Shown here in pieces: positions 59,994-64,000 of a DNA stretch of 64,000 nt. Source of the stretch: Pseudocitrobacter cyperus. Its GTDB lineage: Bacteria; Pseudomonadota; Gammaproteobacteria; Enterobacterales; Enterobacteriaceae. A program made the position numbers and the translations under genes. Each line of letters begins with the position of its first letter. Position 1 is the first letter of the stretch. Where the stretch lies: the NCBI RefSeq assembly GCF_039889165.1, contig NZ_JAYMYY010000003.1, positions 186,001 to 250,000 of the forward strand, given 5' to 3'. The notes under the pieces were generated by a model. That model saw only the letters and a list, made by a program, of their open reading frames with translations. It had not been told where the DNA came from and did no database searches.

Positions 59994-61292
59994 ATGTCCA
60001 AAATCGTTAAAGTCATCGGTCGTGAAATCATCGACTCCCGTGGTAACCCGACTGTTGAAGCCGAAGTACACCTGGAAGGTGGTTTCGTCGGTATGGCGGC
60101 TGCTCCGTCAGGCGCCTCTACAGGTTCCCGCGAAGCGCTGGAACTGCGCGATGGCGACAAATCCCGTTTCCTGGGTAAAGGCGTAACCAAAGCTGTTGCC
60201 GCGGTTAACGGCCCTATCGCTCAGGCAATCCTGGGTAAAGATGCTAAAGATCAGGCTGGCATCGACAAAATCATGATCGACCTGGATGGTACTGAAAACA
60301 AATCCAAATTCGGTGCGAACGCAATCCTGGCTGTGTCTCTGGCTAACGCCAAAGCTGCTGCAGCATCTAAAGGTCAGCCGCTGTACGAACACATCGCTGA
60401 ACTGAACGGCACCCCGGGTAAATACTCCATGCCGGTTCCGATGATGAACATCATCAACGGTGGTGAGCACGCTGACAACAACGTCGACATCCAGGAATTT
60501 ATGATTCAGCCGGTTGGCGCTAAAACCCTGAAAGAAGCAGTACGCATGGGTTCTGAAGTGTTCCATCACCTGGCTAAAGTCCTGAAAGCTAAAGGCATGA
60601 ACACTGCCGTTGGTGATGAAGGCGGCTACGCGCCGAACCTGGGCTCTAACGCCGAAGCACTGGCTGTTATCGCTGAAGCGGTTAAAGCGGCTGGCTACGA
60701 GCTGGGCAAAGACATCACTCTGGCGATGGACTGCGCAGCATCTGAGTTCTACAAAGACGGTAAATACGTTCTGGCTGGCGAAGGCAACAAAGCATTCACC
60801 GCTGAAGAGTTCACTCACTTCCTGGAAGACCTGACCAAACAGTACCCGATCGTCTCCATCGAAGATGGCCTGGACGAGTCTGACTGGGATGGTTTCGCAT
60901 ACCAGACCAAAGTACTGGGCGACAAAATCCAGTTGGTTGGTGACGATCTGTTCGTAACCAACACCAAGATCCTGAAAGAAGGCATCGAGAAAGGCATCGT
61001 TAACTCCATCCTGATCAAATTCAACCAGATCGGTTCTCTGACCGAAACTCTGGCTGCGATCAAAATGGCGAAAGACGCTGGCTACACGGCTGTCATCTCT
61101 CACCGTTCTGGCGAAACTGAAGACGCTACCATCGCTGACCTGGCTGTTGGTACCGCTGCAGGCCAGATCAAAACCGGTTCTATGAGCCGTTCTGACCGCG
61201 TTGCTAAATACAACCAGTTGATTCGTATCGAAGAAGCTCTGGGCGAAAAAGCACCGTTCAACGGTCGTAAAGAGATCAAAGGCCAGGCTTAA
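59994..61292 (+). CDS. eno: Enolase
   Basis: 432 residues from ATG 59994 (MSKIVKVIGREIIDSRGNPT); the frame opens further upstream but that start lacks conservation. It interconverts 2-phosphoglycerate and phosphoenolpyruvate and is part of the RNA degradosome through RNase E. Visible: the catalytic Glu in VGDEGGYAPNLGSN (~209), magnesium ligands D, E and D in AMDCAASE, SIEDGLDESDW and VGDDLFVTN, the lysine in ILIKFNQIGSLTET (~342), and SHRSGETED. Codon use is strongly biased, as for highly expressed genes. Confidence 0.99.
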   Translation: MSKIVKVIGREIIDSRGNPTVEAEVHLEGGFVGMAAAPSGASTGSREALELRDGDKSRFLGKGVTKAVAAVNGPIAQAILGKDAKDQAGIDKIMIDLDGTENKSKFGANAILAVSLANAKAAAASKGQPLYEHIAELNGTPGKYSMPVPMMNIINGGEHADNNVDIQEFMIQPVGAKTLKEAVRMGSEVFHHLAKVLKAKGMNTAVGDEGGYAPNLGSNAEALAVIAEAVKAAGYELGKDITLAMDCAASEFYKDGKYVLAGEGNKAFTAEEFTHFLEDLTKQYPIVSIEDGLDESDWDGFAYQTKVLGDKIQLVGDDLFVTNTKILKEGIEKGIVNSILIKFNQIGSLTETLAAIKMAKDAGYTAVISHRSGETEDATIADLAVGTAAGQIKTGSMSRSDRVAKYNQLIRIEEALGEKAPFNGRKEIKGQA

Positions 61293-61316
61293 TCCTGTTC
61301 TTTAACTCTTAACGTA

Positions 61317-61342
61317 AAAACCCGCTTCGGCGGGTTTTTTTA
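61317..61342 (+). terminator. Terminator of eno
   Basis: ACCCGC/GCGGGT with the very stable TTCG loop, A bases before and seven Ts after. Confidence 0.95.
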
Positions 61343-61427
61343 TGTCTGTAAGAGAAAGCGCATGCAGGCATGACCCTCCCGCATAAATCTGCGATAATTG
61401 CCTTATCCCCCTTTTACAGAGATGATT

Positions 61428-62099
61428 ATGCAGTACCCGATTAACGAAATGTTCCAGACCCTGCAAGGCGAGGGTTACTTCACCGGCGTTCCCGCTATCT
61501 TTATTCGTTTACAGGGATGCCCGGTAGGCTGCGCCTGGTGTGATACTAAACACACCTGGGAAAAACTTAGCGATCGGGAAGTGTCTCTGTTCAGCATCCT
61601 GGCAAAAACCAAAGAGAGCGATAAATGGGGCGCGGCAGGGGAAGACGATCTGTTAACCGCCATTGCCCGCCAGGGCTGGACAGCGAAGCATGTTGTCATC
61701 ACCGGCGGCGAACCCTGCATTCACGATCTTACTCCACTCACCACGTTGCTTGAGCAAAACGGTTTTAGCTGCCAGATTGAAACCAGCGGTACTCATGAAG
61801 TGCGTTGCACGCACACAACCTGGGTGACGGTTTCCCCGAAAGTGAACATGCGCGGTGGCTATGACGTGCTGTCACAGGCGCTGGAGCGTGCGGATGAAAT
61901 CAAGCACCCGGTAGGCCGCGTGCGCGATATCGAAGCGCTGGACGAGCTGCTGGAGACGCTGACGGATGACAAACAGCGTGTAATTGCCCTGCAGCCGATC
62001 AGCCAGAAAGAAGATGCCACGCGTTTGTGCATCGAAACCTGCATCGCGCGTAACTGGCGTTTATCGATGCAGACGCATAAATATTTGAATATTGCCTAA
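61428..62099 (+). CDS. queE: 7-carboxy-7-deazaguanine synthase QueE
   Basis: 223 residues from ATG 61428 (MQYPINEMFQTLQGEGYFTG); an ATG ten codons upstream is rejected on family length. It is a radical-SAM enzyme that contracts 6-carboxytetrahydropterin to CDG in queuosine synthesis. The cluster cysteines are C31, C35 and C38 in GCPVGCAWCDTKHTW, and GGEPCIHDLTPL is the SAM-binding GGE motif. E. coli QueE also blocks division under antimicrobial-peptide stress. It is convergent with queD, which makes its substrate. Confidence 0.96.
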   Translation: MQYPINEMFQTLQGEGYFTGVPAIFIRLQGCPVGCAWCDTKHTWEKLSDREVSLFSILAKTKESDKWGAAGEDDLLTAIARQGWTAKHVVITGGEPCIHDLTPLTTLLEQNGFSCQIETSGTHEVRCTHTTWVTVSPKVNMRGGYDVLSQALERADEIKHPVGRVRDIEALDELLETLTDDKQRVIALQPISQKEDATRLCIETCIARNWRLSMQTHKYLNIA

Positions 62100-62100
62100 T

Positions 62101-62130
62101 AAAAAAGCCCGGTAGCATCTACCGGGCTTT
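62101..62130 (-). terminator. Terminator between convergent queE and queD
   Basis: A perfect 12-bp stem AAAGCCCGGTAG/CTACCGGGCTTT with a 3-base loop. The A run at 62101-62106 gives a U-tract for queD (minus); on the plus side the T run is short, so it serves queE less well. Confidence 0.88.
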
Positions 62131-62147
62131 CATCAGTTCGCAGAAAT

Positions 62148-62513
62148 TCACTCCCCGCGATAAACACAACCCGCCGTACAGGTCTCTTTCACCATTACCG
62201 CGCTTAGCAGCGGTACAACCGGTTTTACCTGTTCCCAAATCCAGCGCGATAGCACTTCACTGGTTGGATTCTCCAGGCCCGGAATATCATTCAGATAGTA
62301 GTGATCCAGACGATCGTAAGTCGGTTTAAACGCAGCCTTCAATTCGGCGAAATCCATGATCCAACCGGTATGCGGATCGACTTCACCCGTAATTTCCAGG
62401 CGCACCATAAAGGAGTGGCCGTGCAGGCGACCGCATTTATGCCCTTCTGGTACGTGAGGCAAATGGTGAGCGGCTTCAAAAGTGAAATCTTTAAACAGTG
62501 TGGTGGACATCAT
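62148..62513 (-). CDS. queD: 6-carboxy-5,6,7,8-tetrahydropterin synthase QueD
   Basis: 121 residues, E. coli length. It converts 7,8-dihydroneopterin triphosphate to 6-carboxytetrahydropterin, the substrate of QueE. Zinc ligands are His16, His31 and His33 (FEAAH and RLHGHSF) and the catalytic Cys is Cys27 (EGHKCGRLHGHSF). The segment DFAELKAAFKPTYDRLDHYYLN is typical. It is divergent from cysJ across a 303-base gap. Confidence 0.96.
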   Translation of the reverse strand: MMSTTLFKDFTFEAAHHLPHVPEGHKCGRLHGHSFMVRLEITGEVDPHTGWIMDFAELKAAFKPTYDRLDHYYLNDIPGLENPTSEVLSRWIWEQVKPVVPLLSAVMVKETCTAGCVYRGE

Positions 62514-62589
62514 GAACTCTCAGTCTTGCGGAAAAAACCGCCGCATAGTACCGGAAAGCACATTTTTTATCATTAACTAAAACCCACAA

Positions 62590-62622
62590 ATGGACACATC
62601 AGGCGTAATGGATTGTGTCCAT
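62590..62622. promoter_or_regulatory. Inverted repeat in the queD-cysJ intergenic region
   Basis: ATGGACACA (62590-62598) and TGTGTCCAT (62614-62622) are perfect 9-base arms around a 15-base loop. The 303-base gap (62514-62816) must hold the queD promoter and the CysB-activated cysJIH promoter; I could not place the CysB site. The repeat is about 195 bases before cysJ, too far to be a simple leader hairpin. It may be an operator or cruciform. Confidence 0.5.
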
Positions 62623-62816
62623 GCTTTATTCTTATTTTATATCAGTAAGTTATCCAATCGCTTTTATCGCTATAGCCTACCTGGAAATCAGGTTAGTCCA
62701 TTTGGTTATTTGATATTTCCAACCCTTCTTTAATTGTTATTATCCAGCTCGTTAACCTTACATTCAGTTTTGTTTTTCCCGATTTGAAACAGCTTTGATA
62801 CTGGAACATAACAAGC

Positions 62817-64000
62817 ATGACAACACAGGTCCCCCCATCCGCATTGCTGCCGCTTAATACGGAGCAACTGGCGCGCCTTCAGGCGGCCACCACCGACTTA
62901 ACGCCTACCCAGCTTGCCTGGGTTTCTGGCTATTTCTGGGGCGTGCTGAATCAGCAGCCAGGCGCTGCGGCAGTCGCTGCACCCGCTGCCGTCGAAGCAC
63001 CAACCGTTACACTTATCTCTGCTTCGCAAACGGGTAATGCGCGCCGCGTGGCAGAAGCGCTGCGTGACGATCTACTGGCTGCTTCACTTAGTGTGAACCT
63101 GGTGAATGCCGGGGATTATAAATTCAAACAAATCGCGTCAGAAAAACTGCTGGTTGTCGTTGCCTCCACGCAAGGGGAAGGGGAGCCGCCGGAAGAAGCG
63201 GTGGCGTTGCATAAGTTTCTGTTCTCGAAAAAAGCGCCGAAGCTCGACGGCACCGCGTTTGCCGTGCTGGGGTTGGGTGACACCTCGTATGAGTTTTTCT
63301 GCCAGGCCGGGAAAGATTTTGACAGCAAACTGGCGGAACTTGGCGGCGAGCGTCTGCTTGATCGTGTTGATGCCGATGTGGAATACCAAACGGCTGCCAG
63401 TGAATGGCGCGCTCGCGTGGTTGATGTGCTGAAAGCCCGCGTGCCGAAAGATGCCCCGGCGCAGGTTGCCGTCGCTGCCACCGGGGCTGTAAATGAAATT
63501 TACACCAGCCCGTACAGCAAAGAAGCCCCGTTGACCGCCACTCTTGCCGTTAATCAGAAAATCACCAGCCGCGACTCAGAAAAAGATGTCCGCCACATCG
63601 AAATCGATTTAGGTGATTCCGGTCTCCGTTATCAGCCGGGTGACGCGCTGGGTGTCTGGTATCAGAACGATCCCGCACTGGTCAAAGAACTGGTGGAATT
63701 GCTGTGGCTGAAAGGCGACGAAAAAGTCACCGTTGACGGGACAACGCTGCCGCTTTCCGAGGCATTGCAATGGCATTTCGAACTGACGGTGAACACCGCC
63801 AATATCGTCGAGAACTATGCGACGCTGACGCGCAGTGAAACGCTGCTGCCGCTGGTGGGCGATAAAGCCCAGTTGCAGCACTATGCTGCCACGACGCCGA
63901 TTGTCGATATGGTACGTTTCTCCCCGGCGCAGCTTGATGCCGATGTGCTGATTAACCTGCTGCGTCCGCTGACGCCGCGTCTTTACTCTATCGCCTCGTC
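62817..64000 (+). CDS. cysJ: Sulfite reductase flavoprotein alpha subunit CysJ (partial)
   Basis: The first 394 codons of about 599; the frame is open at the window end. CysJ passes electrons from NADPH through FAD and FMN to CysI, which reduces sulfite to sulfide for cysteine synthesis. Start MTTQVPPSALLPLN as in E. coli. The FMN flavodoxin domain is at ~60-210 (ISASQTGNARRVAEAL, STQGEGEPPEEA, GLGDTSYEFFCQAGKDFD). A linker and the start of the FAD domain follow (SEKDVRHIEIDLGDSGLRYQ), ending at RLYSIAS, the FAD-binding RxYS motif. Confidence 0.98.
   Translation, partial: MTTQVPPSALLPLNTEQLARLQAATTDLTPTQLAWVSGYFWGVLNQQPGAAAVAAPAAVEAPTVTLISASQTGNARRVAEALRDDLLAASLSVNLVNAGDYKFKQIASEKLLVVVASTQGEGEPPEEAVALHKFLFSKKAPKLDGTAFAVLGLGDTSYEFFCQAGKDFDSKLAELGGERLLDRVDADVEYQTAASEWRARVVDVLKARVPKDAPAQVAVAATGAVNEIYTSPYSKEAPLTATLAVNQKITSRDSEKDVRHIEIDLGDSGLRYQPGDALGVWYQNDPALVKELVELLWLKGDEKVTVDGTTLPLSEALQWHFELTVNTANIVENYATLTRSETLLPLVGDKAQLQHYAATTPIVDMVRFSPAQLDADVLINLLRPLTPRLYSIAS

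Noticed and set aside
60108..61103. 331-codon minus-strand frame
   Set aside because: Antisense shadow of eno, produced by its strong codon bias.

Overview
This is a core-chromosome window from a member of the Enterobacteriaceae. Nearly every gene has a recognisable Escherichia/Salmonella/Citrobacter counterpart of the same length and in nearly the same order (ygdR-ygdQ-mutH-rppH-ptsP-lgt-thyA-ppd-recC-ptrA-recB-recD-argA-amiC-metZWV-mltA ... relA-mazG-pyrG-eno-queE-queD-cysJ). Three things separate it from E. coli K-12. There is no fucose operon between rlmM and xni, no mazEF between relA and mazG, and a glycerate kinase gene sits between gudD and barA. Those fit a Citrobacter- or Salmonella-like genome; I cannot fix the genus from sequence alone.

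Layout. 1-4.0 kb (minus strand): a partial MuiA-like envelope protein, tas, ygdR, ygdQ, mutH. 3.9-4.6 kb: the mutH-rppH intergenic region with several DnaA boxes, which is the DARS2 locus. 4.6-9.3 kb: rppH-ptsP-lgt-thyA. 9.4-23 kb: the minor pseudopilin cluster ppdA-ppdB-ygdB-ppdC running into recC, ptrA, recB, recD. 23-26 kb: divergent argA and amiC with ARG boxes between. 25.8-27.8 kb: an AT-rich accessory patch holding one orphan lipoprotein and two decayed small genes, ended by three tandem initiator tRNA genes. 28-36 kb: mltA, tcdA, csdE-csdA, ygdI, the sRNA gene gcvB, gcvA, ygdD, rlmM, xni. 36-42.6 kb: sdaC-sdaB, ppnN, queF, syd. 42.6-43.2 kb: the sRNA gene csrB with an upstream UvrY palindrome. 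43.3-50.5 kb: yqcC-truC-yqcA, the glucarate genes gudP-gudX-gudD, and glycerate kinase. 50.7-64 kb: barA, rlmD, relA, mazG, pyrG, eno, queE, queD and the first two thirds of cysJ.

Genes that work together. recB, recC and recD form the RecBCD helicase-nuclease. BarA, through UvrY, drives csrB, whose upstream palindrome is visible. gcvA and gcvB are divergent parts of the glycine response. sdaC/sdaB import and deaminate serine. queF, queE and queD are three steps of queuosine synthesis. csdA/csdE/tcdA form a sulfur-relay and t6A-modification group. relA makes (p)ppGpp, and PpnN and MazG belong to the same nucleotide economy.

Four mosaic palindromic repeats of one family (CCCTCACCC ... GGGTGAGGG) and two REP palindromes occupy intergenic gaps. 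Two of these repeats sit where E. coli carries fuc and mazEF. I found no CRISPR array, prophage, integrase or insertion sequence, and no convincing new multi-gene system. The most unusual stretch is 25.8-27.8 kb.
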